Source: Acetomicrobium flavidum (GTDB lineage Bacteria > Synergistota > Synergistia > Synergistales > Acetomicrobiaceae). From it: 64,000 bases of DNA. A program made the translations under genes and the position numbers. Every line of letters starts with the position of its first letter. The stretch's first letter is position 1. The notes below the pieces were generated by a model. It was not told the origin of the DNA and ran no database searches. It was given only the letters and a program-made list of their open reading frames with translations. The stretch lies in assembly GCF_900129645.1 (NCBI RefSeq), contig NZ_FSQZ01000001.1, positions 496,001 through 560,000 on the forward strand, given 5' to 3'. Positions 52,613 to 61,550 of the stretch are shown in pieces.

Positions 52613-52651
52613 AAAGCCTCCTTTTGCAGTACATATGCAAAAGGAGGCTTT
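52613..52651 (-). terminator. Terminator hairpin downstream of tRNA-Ala
   Basis: Perfect 16-base stem AAAGCCTCCTTTTGCA with a 7-base loop, followed by TGTTTATT on the leftward strand, nine bases beyond the tRNA-Ala 3' end. Confidence 0.75.
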
Positions 52652-52658
52652 ATTTTCA

Positions 52659-52734
<76 letters not shown>

Positions 52735-52746
52735 AGGACAGTGCCC

Positions 52747-52776
52747 ATTATAGGGAATGGACCAGGCTTTTGTCAA
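52747..52776 (-). promoter_or_regulatory. Consensus promoter of tRNA-Ala
   Basis: TTGACA (52771-52776) and TATAAT (52747-52752) on the minus strand, 18 bases apart, both perfect. The tRNA begins about 12 bases downstream, in line with a stable-RNA gene. Confidence 0.9.
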
Positions 52777-52860
52777 CGGGAATTTTAAAATTTTTTATAC
52801 TGACTTATTCCATTCTCATAGGAGGTAAAGCCAAATGTTCAAGATGTGAACCCCCGAAAT

Positions 52861-53802
52861 TTATCCCAGTAGTTTAAGCACTTCGTCCTTGGATTTGGCG
52901 TCAAGCACGGCTTCGGCTGCGGCGTCAAGCTTGGATTCGTCGGTAACGGAGCGGATCATCTTTTCATCAGAAGATGACAGGCCAAATTTGCGGCGCAGTT
53001 GTTTTATAAGCAAATCTTGTTTGCCTTTGATTTCGCCTTCTTGTTTACCTTGTTTTATCAGCTTCTCTGCCAGAGACGGCATAAGCTCTTCACCTCCAAG
53101 TTCTTTTACTATCCGTTGCATGGTGTCTTGGTCTACGTCTAGAGTGTAGAATAAATATAGGATCAGTATTATCCTTTCCTCTTCGGACAAGCTTATTATA
53201 ACAGCTATCCTCGTGATTTCCTCTATGTCATGTAAGGCTACAAGCTTCATTAAAAGCAGGCTTGCCATCAAAAAGGGCGTGTCTTTTGCCTTTTGTTCTA
53301 TCTCGTCGTTGGGAATTTGAGTCAAGTCTACTAATACGTAGTTGAACTCAGGGATGTAAGGTTTTATGGATTCACCTATATTTCGAAATTGCCCTTGAAA
53401 ATGAGTCGTTACGTTCCAGCTTGAAGAGCCGTGATAGATGACTACGGGGATTATAGGTGTAAGTGGTTTATTTTTCTTTTTCTGCTCGTCCCACGTTACG
53501 GTCATATAGCTCAGTATCTGAAGTAAGACTCCGGGGTCAGGGTATGACTTATGCTCGAATACAAAATAAAGCTGTCCTTTAGTATCTGCTATTTTGCATT
53601 CCACGGCTATGTCCATGTAGTACTTGTTGTAGCCCTTGATCTTTTCTGTTGGAATGAGCTTTATTTCCTTTAGGTCTATCTGGCTTGAAATGTCTTTGGG
53701 TAGAAATTCCTTTATGAACTGTCTTACGTTTGCTTCATCTGACATTACCCTTTTAAAGAGCCTGTCGTGGGGGTCTTTGGGCGTAAGGTCGTCTTTTGGC
53801 AC
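52861..53802 (-). CDS. Rpn-family recombination-promoting nuclease/putative transposase
   Basis: Protein of the Rpn (PF04754, former Transposase_31) family with a PD-(D/E)xK nuclease fold; some members promote recombination. The 313 residues start at GTG 53802 (GGAGG eight bases upstream; TTG 53808 is too close). Seen are PHDRLFKRVMSDEANVRQFIKEFLP, MDIAVECKIADTKGQLYFVFEHKSYPDPGVLLQILSY, IPVVIYHGSSSWN, and a C-terminal alpha region of Rpn type (KQGKQEGEIKGKQDLLIKQLRRKFG). The D-x-E-x-K pattern (DIAVECK and FEHKS) is the likely metal site. Located at the border of the AT-rich stretch. Confidence 0.88.
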   Translation of the reverse strand: MPKDDLTPKDPHDRLFKRVMSDEANVRQFIKEFLPKDISSQIDLKEIKLIPTEKIKGYNKYYMDIAVECKIADTKGQLYFVFEHKSYPDPGVLLQILSYMTVTWDEQKKKNKPLTPIIPVVIYHGSSSWNVTTHFQGQFRNIGESIKPYIPEFNYVLVDLTQIPNDEIEQKAKDTPFLMASLLLMKLVALHDIEEITRIAVIISLSEEERIILILYLFYTLDVDQDTMQRIVKELGGEELMPSLAEKLIKQGKQEGEIKGKQDLLIKQLRRKFGLSSSDEKMIRSVTDESKLDAAAEAVLDAKSKDEVLKLLG

Positions 53803-54214
53803 AAGCAAGGCCTCCTTTGCGTTGAAAGTAATTGACGTAGTTTATTGTACATGAAAAAGCATAACCTTAAAACTGTTGGCAGGCCTTTAAAATACCCGGC
53901 AGGCTTTAAGCTATAGGACGAATATTCTATGTATGGACAAGTGTTACTATGTATTAAGAGATATTCTTGCAACATGATTACCATCTGCATAAACCACAAC
54001 ACTGGCGTTAAGGTATTGTTTGGAATAGAGTGCCAGTAGTGTTGGCCTGCCAGATTAAAGTTCAAAATTTAAGATCACTACTCCTTCGAAAAGCAAACAA
54101 ATATAATTTCATATTATTTTTATAATAGAATTATATTATAAACATCATAATAATGAAAGATTCCAAGATACTGTCTACAAAAATATTAGAAACCTCTAAA
54201 GGGAGTATAGAGGC
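53803..54214. other. AT-rich gap upstream of the secreted nuclease-like gene
   Basis: No gene recognised in these 412 bases. It contains a degenerate 67-base repeat (54017-54083) that resembles one at 60177-60244, and a very AT-rich block at 54095-54170 with short AT palindromes. The promoter of the downstream gene probably lies in the latter. Confidence 0.5.
54017..54083 (+). repeat. Degenerate repeat copy A (paired with 60177-60244)
   Basis: Begins TGTTTGGA, has TGTTGGCCTG after about 15 bases and TTCAAAA near the end, finishing in ACTACTCC. The other copy has the same three anchors in the same order and spacing. I think they are ends of a decayed insertion sequence (IS21-type is likely), but the match is partial. 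Confidence 0.45.
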
Positions 54215-55188
54215 ATGAGTGCAGTACATTCATTAAACAGTAAGAGAATGCATAAGAATACTATGATATTAAATTACATTATCCACAAAATAACCTTACT
54301 ATGTTATTGTATACTATTATTTTTACTTCCGAATTTTAATGAATCTTTCGCTTTTCCAGTTGCGACATTTAACATTCAAAATTTCTGCTTAAAAAATGAT
54401 TCGCACTTGAATGAAGAGGCTTATACTATTGACGAGATATATAAACTTGCCAGTATTATGAAGGAATCTAAAGCCCAACTTTTCGCCTTACAAGAAATTA
54501 GAGACATAAGATCACTTGAATGTCTTATTAGTTGCTTCCCGGCTTGGTGGAGGATGGAGTTTAGCGATGCAGGCGGCAAACAGCAACTTGCCTTTATTTG
54601 GAACAAGAATTATTTTCAGAAAAAACCAGATACAACAAAGCAATGGTTTAGTGATGAGATATTTGAGTATGAATATAATGGTATAATAAAAAAACCAAAG
54701 CTTTTTGACAGGCCTCCTTTAGAGATAACGTTTTTCAGTCAAAAGCTAGGCACTCAAATAACTTTTATAAATGTTCATCTTAAAAGTAAAACATTAAGCA
54801 GGTATATGAATGAGACAGCTGGTAATGACTATAATATAACGAAATGGCATGCGCAGGTTAAAGCGTTGAAATACATTTGTAAACCATACAAAACAAAGAA
54901 TATATTTCATCCCCGCAGAAATTTAATTTTCTTAGGGGATTTTAATAGAGATGATCAAGAAGGAGATAAGCAAATTAGAAAACTAGGAATCCAGGTTTAC
55001 AAATTAAGAAATGGTTTTTCATATGATAAAAATAAGCATAATCTAGATTTCTTGGATTATACAACCTGGATGACAAGTTAAAGAATAAAATATGGAATGT
55101 TTATGAAGTAGAATCGGCTATAAAATCTAACGATTACGGGGATGAAATACCTGATCATGATATTATCGTTTTATCATATGTTAATTAA
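54215..55188 (+). pseudogene. Secreted endonuclease/exonuclease/phosphatase-fold protein with a late frameshift
   Basis: DNase I-like (EEP family) protein with signal peptide (hydrophobic stretch about residues 28-48, likely cut after SFA). Recognised blocks: FPVATFNIQNFC (asparagine), LFALQEIRD (catalytic Glu), ITFINVHLKSKT, and NLIFLGDFNRDDQEGD (GDFN). The reading frame then shifts: the main frame stops at 55081, but a frame one base away runs on from about 55069 as DDKLKNKIWNVYEVESAI to PDHDIIVLSYVN, ending at 55188. That includes the DH pair required by EEP enzymes. One inserted or missing base near 55066-55069 explains this. Either a true pseudogene or a sequencing error. Expressed before the next gene by 12 bases. 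Confidence 0.75.
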
Positions 55189-55200
55189 AGGAGTGATATT

Positions 55201-56904
55201 ATGAATAGGAAAACAAAAGTTTATTTGACCTTATTTATTTTAGTGTGTTTAACATTCGGTGATTGTAGAAAGGTTTTTTCAATAAGCGCGTTGTATAAAT
55301 CTTACGATCAATATGAAGTTTTACAATCGATTAATTATGTGGTATATTCTATATCAAAAATAGTATCATATAATGATAGAATCATATTAACAAATGAGTA
55401 TGATAATATTATTAATAATCTCAATTTTGATGTTATTAATGATAAAAAAATAATTACTCTTCTCACAGATTTAATGGACGTATTAACAGAAGAAATTATA
55501 ACAACCAGACAAAAAGAGCGAATAACAAATCGGTACAAAAAACTTATTGAGAGAGCATTATTTGATAGCATTAAAAATAACATAATAAGTGTAAATATCA
55601 ACCCTGCAAACCTTACATCTGCAATAGCAAACACTATTGTGTCAGCTGGATCAATTTACATTAATTATCAAAATTGTACAGAAGACTATAAAGATGTAAT
55701 GAATGACGCTAACGCTGAACTTGAAGATTATCGAATCAAATATCTAAACAATATGCGATCTTCATTATTAGAAATTTCGTGGGAAATACTCAAGAATTAT
55801 GATATTAATGATAAATATCGCCTTACCGAAAAACAAGCACAAGAATTTATTGAGGCTGTAAAGATAAAGACACCCGATTTGAGATACCGTACAATGAAAA
55901 GACTATTGCAAGATAATCCAGCCTTTCAAGAATTTCCTGAGTTCTGGTATCAATATGGTTTAGCTGCTAAATTATCTAATGCAATCAATTCACCTAATGA
56001 TCTTATTAATATATTATATGAGTATGATAGAACATATAAAAATCTTTTTAGACATAACCCAACTTATGCTGCCGTAGCGATGGAACGCATTATGCTTCGT
56101 CCAAAGAATAGCTATATAAATAAAGAAGATTTAGAAATAATACTCAAAAACTCTACAAATGAGGATTGGCAAAACTATCTATTTGCAGGCATTAAATACC
56201 TTGAGCTGGGCGAAATTGATAAAGCAAGAGACTTATTCCAGCGTAACATTGATAATGGGCATGAAGTCTCTCTCAACGCAAGGCTTTTAAGCGACACTTA
56301 CACCAGTACCGATACCTCTTACAAAAACCTACTAGAGAAAATACTTGCAGATAACAGAGTTTCAAATGCAGATAAACTATACATGATTGGCAAAAGTCGC
56401 GATATTTATTATCTTAATAAATTTAAGGATCAAATTAAAGCCATACAAGTTTCAGCTATTAAATCCAGGAATCCATTCAATGACAGACCCTTATATTTAG
56501 TTCAGATTCCTGTAGACTGGTTTTTAGAAGAGGGACCTTTCGTTGTGTCTTTAAATACAGGAGAAAAAGAATATGAGTTAACATGTGAGTCTTTACATGA
56601 TGACCGCATTGCTATTGACCAAGAAACCAAAAGCGTTCAAATAGAATTTGATAGTATTATCTCTCCATCAGATAAACCTAATGAATCGATAAGGCTTTCC
56701 CTTAGACATCCTCTTATTGATTTAGAATTAACATACATTTGTAACAACCCTAAAGATTTTCAAGACCTAAAAAATAACATCAAAAAAGTTGTAAAATATG
56801 TGCCACTAATTAAATCGACATTAGCGACTTATGAACAAACAAAGATTAAATACCTTGATAACGAATACTACTGGCACGATGGTAATTTTGAAATAGTTGA
56901 ATGA
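55201..56904 (+). CDS. Exported 567-residue protein of unknown family
   Basis: I do not recognise a family. It has an N-terminal hydrophobic segment (VYLTLFILVCLTFG) with cysteine 22 after it (not a classic lipobox), then a mainly helical region of about 350 residues. A TPR-like repeat is seen near residue 330 (FAGIKYLELGEIDKARDLFQRNID). The C-terminal part (after residue 420) reads as beta-rich (YLVQIPVDWFLEEGPFVVSLNTGEKEYELTCES, VQIEFDSI). ATG 55201 follows AAAGGAGTG; 12 bases after the nuclease-like gene, so the two are probably an operon. The whole gene is AT-rich unlike the neighbours, which suggests transfer. Not similar to any catalytic domain that I can name. Confidence 0.75.
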   Translation: MNRKTKVYLTLFILVCLTFGDCRKVFSISALYKSYDQYEVLQSINYVVYSISKIVSYNDRIILTNEYDNIINNLNFDVINDKKIITLLTDLMDVLTEEIITTRQKERITNRYKKLIERALFDSIKNNIISVNINPANLTSAIANTIVSAGSIYINYQNCTEDYKDVMNDANAELEDYRIKYLNNMRSSLLEISWEILKNYDINDKYRLTEKQAQEFIEAVKIKTPDLRYRTMKRLLQDNPAFQEFPEFWYQYGLAAKLSNAINSPNDLINILYEYDRTYKNLFRHNPTYAAVAMERIMLRPKNSYINKEDLEIILKNSTNEDWQNYLFAGIKYLELGEIDKARDLFQRNIDNGHEVSLNARLLSDTYTSTDTSYKNLLEKILADNRVSNADKLYMIGKSRDIYYLNKFKDQIKAIQVSAIKSRNPFNDRPLYLVQIPVDWFLEEGPFVVSLNTGEKEYELTCESLHDDRIAIDQETKSVQIEFDSIISPSDKPNESIRLSLRHPLIDLELTYICNNPKDFQDLKNNIKKVVKYVPLIKSTLATYEQTKIKYLDNEYYWHDGNFEIVE

Positions 56905-57125
56905 ACACACAATTAAAACTCATAAGATTACATTTGCTATCTCATGCTACCGCCGACGTATAATTGACCTAGCATCAACGGATTGAAAATTACCCACCCC
57001 TAGTAGATGATCCCCCTGAAGAGCAATAGATTGGAGGGGAATAAATGCTAAAGAGTGGGTCTGTAATTATGTTACATGAGCTGAGGGCAAGGGAAGTGGA
57101 CATTCATGAATATCCATAGAAAAAG
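56905..57125 (+). mobile_element. IS21-type insertion sequence remnant, left end
   Basis: Contains the stretch GATTGAAAATTACCCACCCC near 56982 followed by GGAGGGG and an ATG at 57045. The short ORF 57045-57119 starts MLKSGSVIMLHELRAREVDI, like the IstA N-terminus, and stops at TAG. The remainder of istA and istB is missing: a second element begins at 57126. Assigned on sequence pattern, no terminal repeat checked. Confidence 0.55.
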
Positions 57126-57301
57126 GTCCTGACTTTATCACCTAACCCTTCAAGATCCACATCGTTATGGGATAGTTAAAATAAAAACGTGCAGAATTGT
57201 TCCTACACGTCTAGCGGGAACTTTATATGAGGTTATCTTTGGCTTATGAGCTTAATGTCCTTCAGTGGGATGACGTTTTTTAGGCTTTTTATTCTCATTG
57301 C

Positions 57302-58252
57302 CTACGGTATCTTTTGGCTTAAGAGAGTCCTTTTGACCTTTACGAGGAAGTTTTCTCCCTTTAAGCTCACCTTCGTGAAGTTCGTGGAGCTCAATGCCCC
57401 CCTGATCTGCTTAGGAGAGGCGGGCCCCCCACGTCCTTTAACTTCAACTCGAGCTTTTTGATGTACTTGTTGCCCCCTCTTGTTGCTCGAATCCATTCGG
57501 CAAGGGCTTTCCAGCAGCTCTTCTACCTTCTGCAGCAAACACATCCTGTCGGCTTTGTCCTTTTCTGCCCGCTTTCTTGAGAAGGTAATGATGAGGCGTT
57601 CCTCCAGCCGATGGCTTTGACCAACTTCATCTTTTACGACGTTTACATGGGGCAATACCTTGTAGCGAAGCTCGTCTTCTCTTCCTTCGTTTAAGAGGGC
57701 GTAACCTTCTTCATCCAGGGCAGATTTCCTAACCCGAGCCATCCATGCTTTTGAGCTTGGCTGCCACGACGTAGTCGTAACCCTTATTCCTAATTGGCTT
57801 TAAGCAACGTCTTTCCGTCGAAGGTGTTACCGGGAAAGAGCTCATAACCTACCGGCCTTCCATCGCAATCCGTAATGAGGCCCAATACAACCTGAACTTC
57901 CTTGAACTTCCCATCCTTACTAAAGCCGAAGTCCTTCGGGGAATCTGCAGATGTGCTCTCAAAGTAGAAGGTCGTCACGTCGTAAAACACCACGTTCACC
58001 TGCATGTTGAAAAGGCTTCTTCCTCGCTTAAAGATGGCCTGTTCCAGCGTCTCCTTGTCTTCCGCCACTACGTCCAAGGCCCTGTATAGGTGGTTGTAGC
58101 CGATGTGCGGTAGCTTCAGGTAACGACTCTGGCCCTCGTAGGTGGCAAGCTTGCTTTTGGGTTCAAGCAGATGCTGGATGACCATTAAAAGGCAGGCTAT
58201 GGTACGGTATCTTACCCTCCCGCCTTCGCGATAAGACTCCACAATGCGTATG
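57302..58252 (-). pseudogene. IS1634-family transposase, multiply disrupted
   Basis: Two fragments read leftward. One (57790-58242) has VNVVFYDVTTFYFES, the first catalytic aspartate region, and GRPVGYELFPGNTFDGKTL; then the frame stops. Another (57302-57742) holds RADR-like remnants and PASPKQI. Between them, GYDYVVAAKLKSM lies in yet another frame, and the second catalytic region is deleted. The N-terminus lacks an ATG (TAG where YIRIVES should start) and about 60-80 residues after RTIA are missing. It cannot make active protein. Confidence 0.8.
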
Positions 58253-58340
58253 TACTAGTTTCCCTTGGATTTTACGACCTTTATTACAAGTAGAATACTG
58301 AAAGAATAAAGTTGTCCATACATTTTTCTCAAAAAAGGCT

Positions 58341-58386
58341 TCTGCCTCCTAAGAATCCCTTAGTTATGGGGTTTTTAGGAGGCAGA
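58341..58386. terminator. Imperfect hairpin inside the IS1634-type unit
   Basis: Arms TCTGCCTCCTAAgAAtCCC and GGGgTTTTTAGGAGGCAGA pair in 17 of 19 positions across an 8-base loop. Could be a terminator-like element that protects the IS from outside transcription. Confidence 0.45.
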
Positions 58387-58481
58387 GCAGCTAAAAAGTG
58401 GGGTTGACTGATAAAGTCGGGAATATCACCATATTATACAACTACGAATTAATAGACTGAAAAAAATTAATAAATATAAAC

Positions 58482-59552
58482 TTAACTGCTAACTGCATAT
58501 ATAACTGTCTCACAAAGGTTTTTGCTATGATGCCCTAAATAAAGCTTATAATCAGGCCGAAGTTCTTTGAGAAACAGCGGAATTTCCCATAAATCCTCAC
58601 AGCGATGGTAAATGCACACTTGAAGTCCGGGGCCATATTTAACAATGGTATTCTTTGCCCCACGCAATGCCGCCATCTCACCGCCTTCTATGTCCATCTT
58701 TATCAGATTGGGCACCATTTTGACTTCGTTACAGAAATCGTCTATGGTTGTGATATTGACCAACAGGGAACCCGTTGATGAAATGCAGTTAGAACTGCTG
58801 AGCTGGGATAACTGAATCCATGCATATCCGTTTCTGTCGCTTACTCCTGCAGCTACCGGAATAACATTATTTTCAAGGCCTTCATCGTGAATATTTTTAC
58901 ATAAATCAGCCATGCTATGTGGTGTCGGTTCAAAGGCCACAACTTTACCATTTTGATCTATAAGTTTTGCAAATTTAATTGCTGTATCCCCAGTCCATGC
59001 CCCAACATCAAATAAAACCTTACACCCCGCAAAATCTATTGAGGGGTGGCAATACTGATCGTACTCGGAAACTATTAAACAGATAGGATCTAGTGATTTA
59101 CGATATTCGATAACGGAAAGAAATGTTTTTTTAGACAAATCGTCATCAAGAAGATTATAAACTGTTTTAAGCTCATCTAAATGGCTTGTAAGCATTTTTC
59201 GGTCAAAATAACAAGTTACATTATTAATGTAATCTTTAATACCCATATCTAGGAGTTGACAAGCTATATCTTTTGCCCAATAGCTGGCAATGCATATCAG
59301 CGGATTGGCAAATGTACTATAAAGAGACAATAATCTCGAAGGAGAAATGATAGGTACGTCATCTATGCTTTTATCCCACTTTTCCGGATCGTTATCGACA
59401 AAACAATGAACTCTAAGTTTCATCTCCCTTTCCAAATATGCTTTGACTTTCTTACCGCTGCCGCCTGCTCCAAAAACAATGATCTCTTTAGCGCTGTTAA
59501 GCTTTTCTTCCACATCTAAAAATTCCTCTTCAAGCTTCCTTATGCTTTCCAT
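58482..59552 (-). CDS. FkbM-family methyltransferase
   Basis: S-adenosylmethionine-dependent O-methyltransferase of the FkbM family, likely acting on a surface glycan. The 356 residues have an N-terminal Rossmann-like part (EIIVFGAGGSGKKVKAYLE and CFVDNDPEKWDKS) and a C-terminal FkbM domain with CKVLFDVGAWTGDTAIKFAKLI, VVAFEPTPHSMADLCKNI, NLIKMDIEGGEMAALRGAKNTI (hallmark D-x-E-G). ATG 59552; the AGGAGG lies 20 bases upstream with an in-frame stop in between, so this start is the only one but its site is far. Probably associated with the downstream glycan operon at 60-64 kb. Confidence 0.85.
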   Translation of the reverse strand: MESIRKLEEEFLDVEEKLNSAKEIIVFGAGGSGKKVKAYLEREMKLRVHCFVDNDPEKWDKSIDDVPIISPSRLLSLYSTFANPLICIASYWAKDIACQLLDMGIKDYINNVTCYFDRKMLTSHLDELKTVYNLLDDDLSKKTFLSVIEYRKSLDPICLIVSEYDQYCHPSIDFAGCKVLFDVGAWTGDTAIKFAKLIDQNGKVVAFEPTPHSMADLCKNIHDEGLENNVIPVAAGVSDRNGYAWIQLSQLSSSNCISSTGSLLVNITTIDDFCNEVKMVPNLIKMDIEGGEMAALRGAKNTIVKYGPGLQVCIYHRCEDLWEIPLFLKELRPDYKLYLGHHSKNLCETVIYAVSS

Positions 59553-60257
59553 GATCTCGCTTTAAGCTAACCTCCTAAAATACTAAGTTATATTACTGAC
59601 ATCACAGACTATGCAACCACACAGCTATATATCTTTTCTAGTAAATGCTATTAAAGCATAAGATTTTGCGCTTTTATTATTTATAATGTCAGGTTGTATT
59701 ACTTACATGATTAATTTATATACAAGCCATGATAAATTCCAAAAATACACCCTCTTGATTTATTATTTTAGTTTTACACCTCCCGAAGGAACCGGTCCTG
59801 CCGGTTACCAAGATGACCTTACAGTTTACATACATTACGCCTATCCCCTGCCTGGCGACATGCAGATACAAATTTCGTATACATTATCGGCACCATTGAA
59901 TTTTTTTATAAGTAAAGGTGCCGTGCCTTTGAATTTATAAAATTTTAAGAATGCGATAACAAATGTAAACTTAACGCGTCAACTTTCCAAATTACCACCG
60001 GCATCCGAGTAATCAAGAAACTTTTCTAGTGCTTTTGTAGCTAGGGAACAAAACACAACAAAAACATGTTCGGTCTAACTTGTTGAAATATAATTCAAGA
60101 TTAAAGATCCGACCCCAGAGTATACTTTATAATATAATCGCCATTTGGATGAGTTGGAATATTAGCATAGATACTCTGTTTGGAGCGGGTTGTCGGCGAT
60201 GTTGGCCTGAAAAAGCAAAAATTCAAAACTAAAATTGTGGCTCCAATGCTCTAATAT
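59553..60257. other. AT-rich gap with no clear gene
   Basis: About 700 bases with no recognised gene. A possible small reading frame at 59686-59940 (+), including TPPEGTGPAGYQDDLTVYIHYAYP, has no ribosome site and no family. A hairpin AACCGG-TCCTG-CCGGTT lies near 59789. The degenerate repeat B occupies 60177-60244. Confidence 0.5.
60177..60244 (+). repeat. Degenerate repeat copy B (paired with 54017-54083)
   Basis: Begins TGTTTGGA, has TGTTGGCCTG at the same offset, TTCAAAA and ends in GTGGCTCC. Direct orientation relative to copy A. Possible ends of an insertion sequence bracketing the AT-rich stretch. Confidence 0.45.
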
Positions 60258-61550
60258 TCATTCTGTAATATCCAACACATCCAATAAATCTGCCGACTTC
60301 AGTTGGTCTATTATTGCATATAGTTCCCAGACTGGAACGCCAATTTTATCGCTTATATCGATCAAATCGTTCTTGCCGTCGGCATAGGCTATGAAGTTCA
60401 TCATATTCCTGACTGTCGAAGCAGAATTTTTAGCACTTAGTGTCGGGTACAAGCCACGCCTTCCCAGTTGTGGTTCGCATAAGCATTTTATCTTGTAAAT
60501 ATGATCATTTTCTATGAGAAAAATGCATTCTTTTATTACATCATATGCTCCATACAAACCTTCAGGGCTGACAAGGCTTAAGTTATCCAAAGAAGTATGA
60601 TATTCAGGATACGTCCCATACTTGCTTCGCATAACCGAACATACGGGTAAATCAACCCCAGGGGCATCATATTGTCTCTCATCGCTTCCTCTGTCCAAAA
60701 ACGAATACTTAACGAAATTTGGATGTTTATGTCTAAGCACATTTAAGGCAACCCTATCAACATAGAGATTGCCCATCCTGGTTGCTAAATAGGAATATTG
60801 CCTGTTATCCCCCATACACGTAAGGTTAAAGCCAGCTATTACGTTTTTCTTCATGCGTTCGAGATTTTTGCTCAAATATACTATGGATCCTATGGTTTCC
60901 GGTACATACACGATACGGTAGGTGTACCGCCTATCTGTGCTCATGATCCATTTGGCGAGGAATGTCGCAACTGTCGGACCTGACAGGTTATCATTAGCCA
61001 TCGAGGGATGACATATGTATGTCGAAAGAAAAACCTCCTTCTGGGATTTTCCCGGAACTACCAGTTCGCCATATGTCAGATATCCATCCTTTAACTCACT
61101 GTCAATAAAAACTTTGTAATTGTATCTTTTTAGCTTGACTCGATCGCTGTGAGCTATGCAAAATCCCCATCTTTCCTGGTAGTAAGAAGTGACGTATGGA
61201 ATTGCATCGGGTTGCTCGGGCAGAGAATATAGGTGCTCCTGGAGTTCGGCGTAAGAAACGACCTTATTTACCGGAATCGAATACCCGAGAACGTGCAGAT
61301 TATTTTTCCTAAAGTCGACCACCTTATTTCCGCTTTCGTCCATAACATAAGCATCTTTGATATTCCATTCCCTAGGAACTGTCCAATCAAACGCTTGAGT
61401 TCCGGTCGGAACTTCACGGATTTCGATCGGTATATGTTTTTGTATCGCCCTTAGCGTCTGCCTAACCCCGCCGCCAGTGATAGACCTGCATATCGGAAAC
61501 AAGTCGCTTAAGAATTCATACATCTGTTTGCCAATTAGATTATGCATCAT
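60258..61550 (-). CDS. DUF4910 aminopeptidase-like protein
   Basis: Member of the DUF4910 family, related to zinc peptidases (M28-like core), with a C-terminal winged-helix-type tail; commonly found in surface glycan clusters, function unproven. The 430 residues show MYEFLSDLFPICRSITGGGVRQTLRAI, EVFLSTYICHPSMANDNLSGPTVATFLAKWI (CHPSMANDNLSG as metal site), VPETIGSIVYL, FLDRGSDERQYDAPGVDLPV, and TYPEYHTSLDNLSLVS. ATG 61550 overlaps the upstream acetyltransferase (ATGA). Terminal gene of the operon. Confidence 0.9.
   Translation of the reverse strand: MMHNLIGKQMYEFLSDLFPICRSITGGGVRQTLRAIQKHIPIEIREVPTGTQAFDWTVPREWNIKDAYVMDESGNKVVDFRKNNLHVLGYSIPVNKVVSYAELQEHLYSLPEQPDAIPYVTSYYQERWGFCIAHSDRVKLKRYNYKVFIDSELKDGYLTYGELVVPGKSQKEVFLSTYICHPSMANDNLSGPTVATFLAKWIMSTDRRYTYRIVYVPETIGSIVYLSKNLERMKKNVIAGFNLTCMGDNRQYSYLATRMGNLYVDRVALNVLRHKHPNFVKYSFLDRGSDERQYDAPGVDLPVCSVMRSKYGTYPEYHTSLDNLSLVSPEGLYGAYDVIKECIFLIENDHIYKIKCLCEPQLGRRGLYPTLSAKNSASTVRNMMNFIAYADGKNDLIDISDKIGVPVWELYAIIDQLKSADLLDVLDITE

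Larger units (their letters stand above)
57126..58423 (-). mobile_element. Decayed IS1634-type insertion sequence with terminal inverted repeats
   Basis: Near-perfect inverted repeats bound the unit: 57126-57146 (core GACTTTATCA) and 58403-58423 (core TGATAAAGTC). The unit is 1298 bases, shorter than a full IS1634-family element, which fits internal deletions. Only disrupted transposase fragments lie inside. It interrupts the IS21-type remnant or abuts it. Confidence 0.7.

Noticed and set aside
59686-59940. Small plus-strand ORF of 84 codons
   Set aside because: No ribosome site, no family match and AT-rich surroundings. It might be a gene fragment, but I cannot support it as a gene.
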